Below, one piece after another: positions 1-5,479 of a stretch of 5,479 nucleotides of DNA (the stretch's first letter is position 1; the number at the start of each line of letters is the position of its first letter). Location of the stretch: assembly GCA_937896185.1 (NCBI GenBank), contig CALBMG010000122.1:1-5479 (forward strand). The letters run 5' to 3'. The stretch is from an uncultured Microbacteriaceae bacterium. Its GTDB lineage: Bacteria > Actinomycetota > Actinomycetes > Actinomycetales > Microbacteriaceae. The position numbers and the translations under genes were made by a program. The notes beneath the pieces were generated by a model that had not been told where the DNA came from, did no database searches, and was given only the letters and a program-made list of their open reading frames with translations.

Positions 1-50
1 ATCTTATCGCCACACGCCACAACGCCACCACACACTAGCCAGGAGAACCA

Positions 51-1625
51 ATGGTTGCCGCACTTCCCGCCCCCGACCGCGCCCGTGATCAGATTCAGGT
101 GCGCCGCGCCTTGCTGTCGGTGAGTGACAAGACGGGACTGGTGGAATTGGCCACTGCACTTGCTGGCGCAGGGGTCCAGATGGTGTCGACGGGTTCGACC
201 GCTCAGACCATCCGCGATGCGGGTTTCGAGGCACTCGATGTCAGCGCTGTGACCGGTTTCCCGGAATCCTTGGACGGCCGTGTGAAGACCCTGCACCCCT
301 CAATTCACGGTGGCATCCTCGCCGACTTGCGTTACGACAGCCACGTGGCACAGTTGGACGAGCTGGGCATTGAGCCGTTCGACCTGATTGTCGTCAACCT
401 GTACCCGTTTGTGGCGACTGTCGCGAGTGGTGCCGAGGCGGGCACGATCGTCGAGAACGTCGACATCGGTGGCCCTGCCATGGTTCGGGCTTCGGCAAAG
501 AACCACCACAATGTCGCCATTGTTGTCAACCCTGCCGACTACACCGAAATCATCGAGGCAGTGGCCCAAGGCGGCACGACTCTCGCGCAGCGTCGCGTGC
601 TGGCTGGCCGCGCCTTTGCGCACACCGCCGCCTATGACTCGGCCGTGGCGACCTGGTTCCAGTCGGAATACCCGCACGATGACACAACGTTTGCCCCCGC
701 TCTGCGCATCGCCGCCGACCGTGACGCCGTTCTGCGGTACGGCGAGAACGCCCACCAGCAGGGCGCGCTGTATGTTTCGGCGTTGGGCCGCGGCATCGCC
801 CAAGCCACCCAGTTGCACGGCAAGGAAATGTCGTACAACAACTATGTCGACGCTGACGCCGCCCTGCGTGCCGCGTTCGACCATGACGCCCCCGCCGTGG
901 CGATCATCAAGCACGCTAACCCCTGCGGCATTGCCGTGGGCGCCACGATCGCCGAGGCTCACCGTTCCGCCCACGAGTGCGACCCGGTGTCGGCATTCGG
1001 TGGTGTTATTGCGGCTAACCGTGTGATCACGCGCGAGGCGGCCGAATCGATTAAGGATATTTTCACCGAGGTCATCGTGGCGCCCGGCTTTGACGCCGAG
1101 GCGGTCGAGATTCTCAGCGCAAAGAAGAACTTGCGCCTGCTGCAGTTGCCTCAGGATTACGCCCGTGAATCGCGCGAGATTCGCCAAATTTCGGGTGGTT
1201 TCCTCGTGCAGCAGCCGGACACCCATTTCGCGGCGGCATCCGAGTGGAGCCTTGCCGCGGGTGAGCCCGCCGATGCGGACACCCTGCGTGATCTCGAATT
1301 CGCGTGGCGTGCGTGCCGCGCGGTGAAGTCGAACGCGATTCTGCTCGCAAACGACGGCGCATCTGTCGGAATTGGCATGGGCCAGGTTAACCGCGTGGAT
1401 TCCTGCCACCTTGCCGTCAACCGTGCGGGGGACCGCGCCGCCGGTTCGGTCGCCGCGTCGGACGCGTTCTTCCCCTTCGCCGACGGCCTCGAGGTGCTGC
1501 TGGCTGCAGGCGTTCGCGCTGTGGTTCAGCCCGGTGGGTCAGTGCGTGACGACGAGGTCGTGGCCGCTGCGAAGGCAGCCGGTGTGACCATGTACTTCAC
1601 GAACGAGCGCCACTTCTTCCACTAG
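51..1625 (+). CDS. purH: Bifunctional AICAR formyltransferase / IMP cyclohydrolase
   Basis: This cytosolic enzyme catalyses the last two steps of de novo IMP synthesis: formyl transfer from 10-formyl-THF to AICAR, then ring closure of FAICAR to IMP. The 524 residues are the normal family length. The N-terminal MGS-like cyclohydrolase domain (about 17-155) shows SVSDKTGL, the [16 protein letters not shown] block, LYPF (117-120) and [17 protein letters not shown] (136-152). The C-terminal formyltransferase domain shows RYGENAH (229-235), the IIKHANPCG block with the catalytic Lys-His pair at 287-288, SAFGGV, VKSNAI (425-430) and a C-terminal PGGSVRDDE. It ends in the typical RHFxH. The ATG at 51 is preceded by AGGAGA at 41-46, four bases away. 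The first 16 residues precede the conserved core and look like a short, poorly conserved leader. In actinobacteria purN commonly lies just upstream, but too little sequence is present to see it. No key residue is missing. Confidence 0.98.
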   Translation: MVAALPAPDRARDQIQVRRALLSVSDKTGLVELATALAGAGVQMVSTGSTAQTIRDAGFEALDVSAVTGFPESLDGRVKTLHPSIHGGILADLRYDSHVAQLDELGIEPFDLIVVNLYPFVATVASGAEAGTIVENVDIGGPAMVRASAKNHHNVAIVVNPADYTEIIEAVAQGGTTLAQRRVLAGRAFAHTAAYDSAVATWFQSEYPHDDTTFAPALRIAADRDAVLRYGENAHQQGALYVSALGRGIAQATQLHGKEMSYNNYVDADAALRAAFDHDAPAVAIIKHANPCGIAVGATIAEAHRSAHECDPVSAFGGVIAANRVITREAAESIKDIFTEVIVAPGFDAEAVEILSAKKNLRLLQLPQDYARESREIRQISGGFLVQQPDTHFAAASEWSLAAGEPADADTLRDLEFAWRACRAVKSNAILLANDGASVGIGMGQVNRVDSCHLAVNRAGDRAAGSVAASDAFFPFADGLEVLLAAGVRAVVQPGGSVRDDEVVAAAKAAGVTMYFTNERHFFH

Positions 1626-1641
1626 GAATTGGCGCGTCGGG

Positions 1642-2097
1642 CTAGGCGACGACGAGTTCGCCGATCGCTTCGCCGTATTCGGTCTCGCCCACCTGGGTGA
1701 AACCGCAGCGTTTAAAGAATTCGCCGGGGCCCAGGTCGCCGTATTCCCAGATGGCGGTGATGCGGTCAAAGCCGCGACCGCGGGCTTCGGTCAGAAGGGC
1801 TTGGACGGCGAACTTGCCGATTCCGCGGCCCTGTTCGTCGGCGTCGACGTTGATGCGCCACACGCACGCCTTGAATTCGTCTTTGGGGTGGTTGGGGTCA
1901 AAGTTTCCGCGAATGAATCCGACGACTTTGTCGTTGTCGATAATCACGCGAGCCCATGTGGTCGATGGGTCGACATAGGCGTCGGCGATCGAATACGAGA
2001 TGGGGGTGATGAACTGCTCCTGGCCGCGGCGCAGGGTGAGGCTGTTGGCGGCGACGATGGTGCGGGCACTTAATTCTTCAAGTCGGAGTTCGCTCAT
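1642..2097 (-). CDS. GNAT-family N-acetyltransferase, BltD/diamine-acetyltransferase-like
   Basis: A 151-residue single-domain GNAT enzyme, predicted to transfer acetyl from acetyl-CoA to an amine. The acetyl-CoA pyrophosphate-binding motif QGRGIG lies at 89-94, after the beta-4 strand WRINVD. A C-terminal segment with GPGEFFKRCGF followed by GE-rich residues matches the beta-6/beta-7 part of the fold. The combination of an early QEQFITP segment, a GxGEFFxxxGF block and a C-terminal GE resembles the BltD-like spermidine/diamine acetyltransferase group as I recall it. That substrate is an inference, and an antibiotic or peptide amine is possible. The start is the ATG at 2097-2095, preceded on the minus strand by GGTGG four bases upstream. 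The gene is convergent with purH (16-base gap) and divergent from icd (150-base shared upstream region). I see no sign of truncation. Confidence 0.9.
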   Translation of the reverse strand: MSELRLEELSARTIVAANSLTLRRGQEQFITPISYSIADAYVDPSTTWARVIIDNDKVVGFIRGNFDPNHPKDEFKACVWRINVDADEQGRGIGKFAVQALLTEARGRGFDRITAIWEYGDLGPGEFFKRCGFTQVGETEYGEAIGELVVA

Positions 2098-2205
2098 ATA
2101 TCCACCATAACCCTGCGGGCGCTGCGGCTCGAGGATTTTTGTGTAAACCGTGAGTTAAGTCCTGATTGTGGTGGTGATGCCCGTCGGTGTGACCCGTTGA
2201 CCGCC

Positions 2206-2239
2206 TAGAATGGGGGTTATTAAGGCTTTATGTGAAAGG
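2206..2239 (+). promoter_or_regulatory. Candidate icd promoter -10 element and ribosome binding site
   Basis: TAGAAT at 2206-2211 matches the -10 consensus at five of six positions and would place a transcript start near 2218, leaving a leader of about 30 bases. The leader carries GAAAGG at 2234-2239, eight bases before the icd ATG, a good Shine-Dalgarno site. No convincing -35 hexamer lies 16-18 bases upstream of TAGAAT. TTGACC at 2197-2202 is too close to serve it, though it could pair with TATTAA at 2218-2223 at a short 15-base spacing. The ribosome site is firmer than the promoter. The rest of 2098-2247 shows no further recognisable operator. Confidence 0.45.
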
Positions 2240-2247
2240 CGTTCCGC

Positions 2248-3465
2248 ATGGAAAAAATCAAGGTAGATGGCGTCGTTGTCGAGCTCGACGGCGACGAAAT
2301 GACCCGCATTATTTGGCAGTTCATCAAGGACCGCCTCATTCACCCTTACCTGGACATCGAACTCGAGTACTACGACCTCTCGATTCAGAAGCGTGACGAG
2401 ACCGACGACCAAATCACCATTGATGCTGCGAACGCGATCAAGAAGCACGGTGTCGGCGTGAAGTGTGCGACGATTACCCCCGACGAGGGCCGCGTGACCG
2501 AGTTCGGTTTGAAGAAGATGTGGAAGAGCCCGAACGGCACGATCCGTAACATCTTGGGCGGTGTGATTTTCCGCGAGCCGATCATTATTTCGAACATTCC
2601 CCGTCTGGTTCCCGGGTGGAACAAGCCCATCATTGTGGGTCGTCACGCTTTCGGTGACCAGTACCGTGCCACTGATTTCACGTTCGATGGCCCCGGCACT
2701 TTGACTCTGAGCTTTGCTCCTGCTGATGGTTCCGAGCCTCAGTCGTTCGAGGTGTTCCAGGCTCCTGGTGCCGGTGTGGCGATGGCGATGTACAACCTCG
2801 ACGAGTCGATTCGTGATTTCGCTCGCGCTTCGATGAACTATGGTTTGGCTCGCAACTACCCCGTGTACCTGTCGACGAAGAACACGATTTTGAAGGCGTA
2901 CGACGGCCGTTTCAAGGACATTTTCCAGGAAATCTTTGACGCCGAGTTTGCCGAGAAGTTTGCCGCTGCCGGCATTACTTACGAGCACCGCCTGATCGAC
3001 GACATGGTTGCAAGCGCCATGAAGTGGGAGGGTGGCTATGTTTGGGCGACGAAGAATTATGACGGTGACGTGCAGTCGGACACCGTCGCGCAGGGCTTTG
3101 GTTCGCTGGGTCTGATGACGTCGGTTCTGACCACTCCTGACGGCAAGGTTGTCGAGGCCGAGGCTGCTCACGGCACTGTGACCCGTCACTACCGTCAGCA
3201 CCAGGCCGGCAAGCCCACGTCGACGAACCCCATTGCGTCGATTTATGCGTGGACTCGTGGTTTGCAGCACCGCGGCAAGTTGGACGGCAACCAGGCGCTG
3301 ATCGATTTCTCGATCGCGTTGGAAGAGGTTGTTGTTGCGACGGTCGAGTCGGGTGCGATGACCAAGGACCTCGCGGCTTTGGTGGGCCCCGAGCAGGAGT
3401 GGCAGACCACCGAGGACTTCCTCGCGACTCTGGATGCGAACCTGCAGAAGCGTCTCGCTTCCTAG
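2248..3465 (+). CDS. icd: NADP-dependent isocitrate dehydrogenase (homodimeric, eukaryote-like subfamily)
   Basis: This TCA-cycle enzyme oxidatively decarboxylates isocitrate to 2-oxoglutarate and supplies NADPH in the cytosol. The 405 residues align with the roughly 400-414-residue homodimeric subfamily that includes human IDH1, rather than the E. coli Icd type. Isocitrate-binding residues fall at human IDH1 numbers: S94, N96, R100 (in KSPNGTIRN), R109 (in FREP), R132 (in [10 protein letters not shown]) and Y139. The catalytic Lys is K211 in STKNTILK. Metal-binding aspartates are D252 (in LIDDMVA) and D274/D278 (in YDGDVQSD). The NADP-selecting Arg-His pair is R313-H314 in HGTVTRHYR, supporting NADP over NAD. 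The start is ATG 2248 with GAAAGG eight bases upstream. It ends in tandem TAG codons (3463-3468). The promoter of the next gene begins five bases later, with no terminator between, so icd transcripts may run into it. Close relatives I recall are in Bifidobacterium and allied actinobacteria. Confidence 0.98.
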   Translation: MEKIKVDGVVVELDGDEMTRIIWQFIKDRLIHPYLDIELEYYDLSIQKRDETDDQITIDAANAIKKHGVGVKCATITPDEGRVTEFGLKKMWKSPNGTIRNILGGVIFREPIIISNIPRLVPGWNKPIIVGRHAFGDQYRATDFTFDGPGTLTLSFAPADGSEPQSFEVFQAPGAGVAMAMYNLDESIRDFARASMNYGLARNYPVYLSTKNTILKAYDGRFKDIFQEIFDAEFAEKFAAAGITYEHRLIDDMVASAMKWEGGYVWATKNYDGDVQSDTVAQGFGSLGLMTSVLTTPDGKVVEAEAAHGTVTRHYRQHQAGKPTSTNPIASIYAWTRGLQHRGKLDGNQALIDFSIALEEVVVATVESGAMTKDLAALVGPEQEWQTTEDFLATLDANLQKRLAS

Positions 3466-3472
3466 TAGCCGC

Positions 3473-3503
3473 TTGACAAAAATACCCCCAGGGGTATTAC
3501 AAT
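3473..3503 (+). promoter_or_regulatory. Sigma70-type promoter of the small Cys-rich gene
   Basis: A perfect -35 hexamer TTGACA lies at 3473-3478. Two -10 candidates follow: TACAAT at 3498-3503 (five of six matches, 19-base spacer) and TATTAC at 3495-3500 (four of six, 16-base spacer). Either puts the start near 3507-3512, just before the ribosome site AAAGGAG at 3514-3520. The palindromic operator fills the spacer. If the 19-base spacing is the one used, the promoter is over-long, like those that MerR-family activators remodel, so activation as well as repression should be considered. Confidence 0.8.
3481..3498. promoter_or_regulatory. CsoR/CstR/RcnR-family-type operator palindrome
   Basis: The sequence is a perfect inverted repeat: AATACCCC, a two-base CA centre, then GGGGTATT. 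An AT-flanked C-tract facing a G-tract is the hallmark operator form of the CsoR-like (DUF156) repressor family, whose members sense Cu(I), Ni/Co, formaldehyde or persulfides. It begins two bases after the -35 hexamer and overlaps the -10 candidates, so a bound protein would block RNA polymerase, and release on ligand binding would induce the gene. The family assignment rests on motif recognition. The ligand cannot be read from the site, and no regulator gene of this family is in the window. Confidence 0.78.
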
Positions 3504-3526
3504 AAACCTAACGAAAGGAGCACACC

Positions 3527-3643
3527 ATGTGCAGCCCCATTACCTGTAGCGATTGTGGCAAGGCAAGCTGGACCGGTTGCGGACAGCACGTCGAGCTGGC
3601 TCTGGCCGGAGTGGCCGCGGAAGACCGTTGCGCCTGCAAGTAG
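3527..3643 (+). CDS. Small cysteine-rich protein (38 aa), likely metal or thiol responsive
   Basis: A 38-residue ORF starting at ATG 3527, six bases after a strong ribosome site (AAAGGAG, 3514-3520), and ending at TAG 3641-3643. It has six cysteines (2, 7, 10, 18, 35, 37) and one histidine (21), spaced C-x4-C-x2-C-x7-C-x2-H and then a terminal C-x-C. The CSDCGK stretch resembles a zinc-knuckle turn, and the C-terminal CAC is typical of thiolate metal ligands. There is no signal peptide or membrane segment, so it should be cytosolic. It resembles short Cys-rich actinobacterial proteins I recall beginning MCxPxTCxxCGK, but I cannot verify that family here. Its own promoter with a CsoR-type operator, the strong ribosome site and the hairpin after the stop argue that it is a real single-gene unit. 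Roles that fit include a Cu(I) or other metal buffer or chaperone, or a persulfide-reactive protein. All of these are inference. Confidence 0.85.
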   Translation: MCSPITCSDCGKASWTGCGQHVELALAGVAAEDRCACK

Positions 3644-3652
3644 TTTTCTGAC

Positions 3653-3694
3653 AACAGTGAAGGGCCCGAGGATCACCTCGGGCCCTTCACTGTT
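3653..3694. terminator. Perfect 19-bp hairpin, probable bidirectional terminator
   Basis: The arm at 3653-3671 is exactly complementary to 3676-3694 around the four-base loop ATCA. The stem is GC-rich at its top (GGGCCCGAGG) and AT-richer at its base. It lies ten bases after the stop of the small Cys-rich gene and nine bases beyond the stop of the convergent SRPBCC gene, so it can serve both strands. No long T-run follows on either side, which is common for actinobacterial hairpin terminators but lowers certainty about intrinsic termination. It could also protect the 3' ends of both transcripts. Confidence 0.85.
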
Positions 3695-3702
3695 ATAACG
3701 AC

Positions 3703-4164
3703 TTACTTCTCGAGGAATGCCTTCAAACGTCCCAAGCCATCGGCAAAGTGACCGGTCATCATGACGTCGAGCTTCAGAACCTTGTTCATCAGACGGTCCA
3801 TGAATCCGCGCGTGCCCGACATGAACCATGTCACCTCGGTGCCGCCGTCCTTCTCGCTCAGGCGGTATTCCACCTCGGCGACAGAGGGGCTGGGTGCGCC
3901 AAAGACCATCTGGATGCCGATCAGGCGGGGCGATTCCAGTGCGGTGATCGCCATTTTGCCGTTGCCGATGCGCTTGCCGACATAGCTGTAGGTCGCGCCG
4001 ACGCCGCTGCTGGGGGTGCCCACCGTCGACACGGTGCTGGGGTCCATCGACGGGAACGGGTTCCATTCGTCGAACTGGGCGAAGTCGCTCATGACGTCGA
4101 ATACGGACTGGATGGGTGCCGAGATCTGTTCGGACACTTCGATTGAGTATGTGGTGCGTGCCAT
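3703..4164 (-). CDS. SRPBCC-fold protein (polyketide cyclase/dehydrase-like)
   Basis: A 153-residue soluble protein spanning one START/Bet v1-like SRPBCC domain, a hydrophobic-pocket fold that binds lipids, polyketides or other small apolar ligands. Diagnostic blocks are the N-terminal ISAPIQSVFDVMSDFAQFDEWNPF region (14-37), a central run of amphipathic strands containing GNGKMAI, the TWFMSGTRGF strand, and a C-terminal helix with HFADGLGRLKAFLE, typical of the Polyketide_cyc2-type group. The family does not predict a single reaction, and no catalytic residues can be assigned. The ATG at 4164-4162 begins close to the conserved core. Only a weak AGG lies upstream, so the ribosome site is poor. 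It is divergent from the metal ATPase across 88 bases and convergent with the Cys-rich gene at the shared hairpin. A functional link to either is not shown. The longer overlapping frame on the same strand lacks family features. Confidence 0.88.
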   Translation of the reverse strand: MARTTYSIEVSEQISAPIQSVFDVMSDFAQFDEWNPFPSMDPSTVSTVGTPSSGVGATYSYVGKRIGNGKMAITALESPRLIGIQMVFGAPSPSVAEVEYRLSEKDGGTEVTWFMSGTRGFMDRLMNKVLKLDVMMTGHFADGLGRLKAFLEK

Positions 4165-4197
4165 GCGGCAAGCCTAGACGAGTTGGCGGGTTCGTGA

Positions 4198-4214
4198 CAG
4201 GCTAAGGGCAGGCT
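4198..4214. repeat. Two CAGGCT direct repeats one helical turn apart
   Basis: CAGGCT occurs at 4198-4203 and again at 4209-4214. The repeat starts are 11 bases apart, so both copies face the same side of the helix. They lie between the divergent SRPBCC and ATPase genes. Such phasing is compatible with binding by a regulator at tandem half-sites, but six-base repeats can occur by chance. Confidence 0.3.
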
Positions 4215-4221
4215 TCCTGCC
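4207..4221. promoter_or_regulatory. Candidate operator dyad upstream of the ATPase
   Basis: GGCAGG (4207-4212) and CCTGCC (4216-4221) form a perfect six-base inverted repeat around CTT. A second, overlapping dyad CCGCC-C-GGCGG follows at 4220-4230. The region would cover the -35 position of a promoter whose -10 is TAGAAC at 4241-4246. This does not match the AATACCCC/GGGGTATT type seen at 3481-3498, so a different regulator, or none, would act here. In GC-rich DNA short dyads are frequent, so this is only a candidate. Confidence 0.3.
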
Positions 4222-4240
4222 GCCCGGCGGGTTTCTTCGA

Positions 4241-4246
4241 TAGAAC
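4241..4246 (+). promoter_or_regulatory. Possible -10 element giving a leaderless ATPase transcript
   Basis: TAGAAC matches the -10 consensus at four of six positions and ends six bases before the ATG at 4253, so transcription would start at or next to the start codon. No Shine-Dalgarno sequence is visible before this ATG, as expected for a leaderless mRNA, which are common in actinobacteria. No good -35 is visible at the usual spacing, so the call is tentative. Confidence 0.35.
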
Positions 4247-4252
4247 CGAGTT

Positions 4253-5479
4253 ATGAAACTTTTGTCACTGGCAAGGCGGTACCCGCTGATTGTGGTGACG
4301 ATTGTCGTGGCTGCGGTGGCGTGGAGTTTCGAGGCCGTTCCAGCGAGCCTCGTCGCGCAGTGGGTTGTGACGGTGTTTGCGGGTGCGGTTGCCGCGGCCA
4401 AGGCGGTGGCCATGGTGCGTGCGATGCTGGCCCGAAAGTTTGGTTTGGATGTGTTGGCGGTCACGGCCATCGCCGCGACGCTCGTCGTCGGTGAATACTG
4501 GGCCGGGTTGCTGATCGTGCTGATGTTGGCTGGTGGCGAGGCGCTCGAGGATTACGCCGAGGGCCGTGCCGAGGCCGAGCTCAGCGCTCTGTTGAGCCGG
4601 GTGCCGCAGGTGGCTCATCGGATTGCCGCGGATGGAACAGTGACCGATATTCCCGCCGATGACGTGGTGGTGGGGGACAGGTTATTGGTGCGGCCCAGCG
4701 AGGTTGTGCCGGTGGATTCACAATTGGTGACCGCTTTTTCGTCGTTCGACGAATCGTCTCTGACGGGCGAGAGCTTGCCTGTCGATAAGGTCAGCGGCGA
4801 TTCCGTGATGTCGGGGTCGATCAATGGTCCTGCGGCGGTTGAGGTCATCGCGACGGCCCGAGCCGAGGACAGCCAGTTCCAACGCATTGTCGAGTTGGTC
4901 GGTGCCGCCAAACAGTCCAAGGCCCCTCTCGTGCGTTTGGCGGACCGCTACGCGGTGCCGTTTACCGTGACGGCCTATGCGATTGCGGGAATCGCGTGGG
5001 CTGTTTCGGGCGATAGCGCCCGGTTTGCCGAGGTCCTGGTGGTGGCAACCCCGTGCCCGCTGCTGATTGGCGCCCCGGTGGCGTTCATGGCGGGCATGTC
5101 GGCGGCGGCGAAGTCGGGGATTGTGGTCAAACATGCGGGCACATTGGAGCGGTTGGCCAGGGCCCGTACGGTGGCGTTTGATAAGACGGGCACCCTGACC
5201 TATGGCATGCCCACGGTGGTGTCGGTGCACCCGCACGGTATGACCGAGGATGAACTTTTGGTTCTGGTGGGGTCGGCGGAACAGTATTCGTCGCACGTGT
5301 TGGCGGGGGCCTTGCGTCAGGCGGTGTCGGATCGTGGGTTGATGGTGCGCGAGGCGACCGACGCTCGCGAGGTGGCGACTCACGGTGTCGAGGCCGTCAT
5401 CGATGGCCGCATTGTGTTTGTGGGGAAACCCAAATATGTGGCGCAGTTGGCGCCCGATACGACGTTCCGCGAACTGGCG
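4253..5479 (+). CDS. P1B-type metal-transporting ATPase, TPC-motif type (N-terminal part, runs off window)
   Basis: The first 409 residues of an inner-membrane heavy-metal pump, with the C-terminus beyond the window edge; family members usually exceed 600 residues. There is no N-terminal HMA or Cys/His-rich metal domain: the protein starts almost directly with four hydrophobic segments (about 11-27, 33-57, 64-79, 82-96). The actuator domain carries TGES at 171-174. The next membrane pair (about 235-285) holds TPCPLLIGAP, with T266-P267-C268. The phosphorylation motif DKTGTLT is at 310-316, with catalytic D310. The nucleotide domain shows SSHVLAGAL, where H348 is followed by Val rather than the usual Pro. 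TPC in place of CPC, SPC or CPH is the signature usually placed in subgroup P1B-5 (the Ni/Fe exporter Nia of Sinorhizobium meliloti is the known example). The metal here is inferred and uncertain. C268 is the only cysteine in the visible part. The start is ATG 4253 without a ribosome site, possibly leaderless. The frame stays open to the last base. Confidence 0.93.
   Translation, partial: MKLLSLARRYPLIVVTIVVAAVAWSFEAVPASLVAQWVVTVFAGAVAAAKAVAMVRAMLARKFGLDVLAVTAIAATLVVGEYWAGLLIVLMLAGGEALEDYAEGRAEAELSALLSRVPQVAHRIAADGTVTDIPADDVVVGDRLLVRPSEVVPVDSQLVTAFSSFDESSLTGESLPVDKVSGDSVMSGSINGPAAVEVIATARAEDSQFQRIVELVGAAKQSKAPLVRLADRYAVPFTVTAYAIAGIAWAVSGDSARFAEVLVVATPCPLLIGAPVAFMAGMSAAAKSGIVVKHAGTLERLARARTVAFDKTGTLTYGMPTVVSVHPHGMTEDELLVLVGSAEQYSSHVLAGALRQAVSDRGLMVREATDAREVATHGVEAVIDGRIVFVGKPKYVAQLAPDTTFRELA

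Noticed and set aside
3..38. Possible C-terminal tail of an upstream gene (purN?) ending at TAG 36-38
   Set aside because: One frame is open over 11 codons to a TAG just before the purH ribosome site, but the residues (LIATRHNATTH) show no purN feature and the stretch could equally be non-coding.
300..1409. A 369-codon open frame on the minus strand inside purH
   Set aside because: It lies wholly antisense to a purH with all family motifs. Its translation is rich in Arg/Val/Gly without recognisable motifs, typical of shadow frames in GC-rich coding DNA.
2212..2221. GGGGGTTATT upstream of icd, similar to one half of the CsoR-type operator
   Set aside because: There is no matching AATACCCC arm beside it and the half-site carries an extra T, so it does not form a palindrome.
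2155..3270. A 371-codon open frame on the minus strand opposite icd
   Set aside because: It is antisense to a clearly conserved icd, with no family signature and no start context. It is a frame shadow.
3497..4171. A 224-codon minus-strand frame overlapping the SRPBCC gene
   Set aside because: It overlaps the SRPBCC gene in a different frame, is Arg/His/Gly-rich and runs through the terminator hairpin and the Cys-rich gene. The shorter frame carries the SRPBCC motifs.
4220..4238. CCGCCCGGCGGG followed by TTTCTT, resembling an intrinsic terminator
   Set aside because: The symmetric arms leave a one-base loop that cannot fold as a hairpin, and no gene reads toward it from the left on the plus strand.
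4718..5383. A 221-codon minus-strand frame opposite the ATPase
   Set aside because: It is antisense to the TGES, TPC and DKTGT motifs of the ATPase and is rich in Arg/His. It is a shadow frame.
1..5479. Search by eye for CRISPR arrays, tRNA/rRNA genes, insertion sequences or phage attachment sites
   Set aside because: No regularly spaced repeats, tRNA-like cloverleaf, transposase motifs or flanking target duplications were seen. The intergenic regions are all short (150 bases or less).

Overview
The window is GC-rich DNA, densely packed with genes, from what looks like an actinobacterium. Three things point there: GC-ending codons, the close resemblance of the isocitrate dehydrogenase to enzymes I recall from Bifidobacterium and related actinobacterial groups, and a short Cys-rich protein of a kind I associate with actinobacteria. 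I cannot name the genus from sequence alone.

Layout. (1) 51-1625 (+) is a complete purH, the bifunctional enzyme for the last two steps of IMP synthesis. (2) 1642-2097 (-) is a GNAT acetyltransferase resembling the BltD/diamine-acetyltransferase group, convergent with purH across 16 bases. (3) 2248-3465 (+) is icd, an NADP-dependent isocitrate dehydrogenase of the homodimeric, eukaryote-like subfamily, with every expected active-site residue visible. (4) 3527-3643 (+) is a 38-residue protein with six cysteines. It sits behind its own promoter, in which a perfect 18-bp palindrome typical of CsoR-family operators fills the space between -35 and -10. (5) 3653-3694 is a perfect 19-bp hairpin placed to end both this gene and the convergent one after it. 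(6) 3703-4164 (-) is an SRPBCC/polyketide-cyclase-like protein. (7) From 4253 (+) to the window edge is the N-terminal 409 residues of a P1B-type metal-transporting ATPase with a TPC membrane motif and no N-terminal metal-binding domain.

How the genes fit together. purH and icd are housekeeping genes of purine synthesis and the TCA cycle, and the GNAT gene shows no link to either. The right-hand third has a metal or thiol-stress flavour: a CsoR-type operator driving a tiny Cys-rich protein, and about 600 bases on a metal-pump gene. The pump does not carry the same palindrome in its upstream region, so shared regulation is not supported. No CsoR-family regulator gene is visible in the window. 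The least-explained element is the operator-controlled Cys-rich microprotein.
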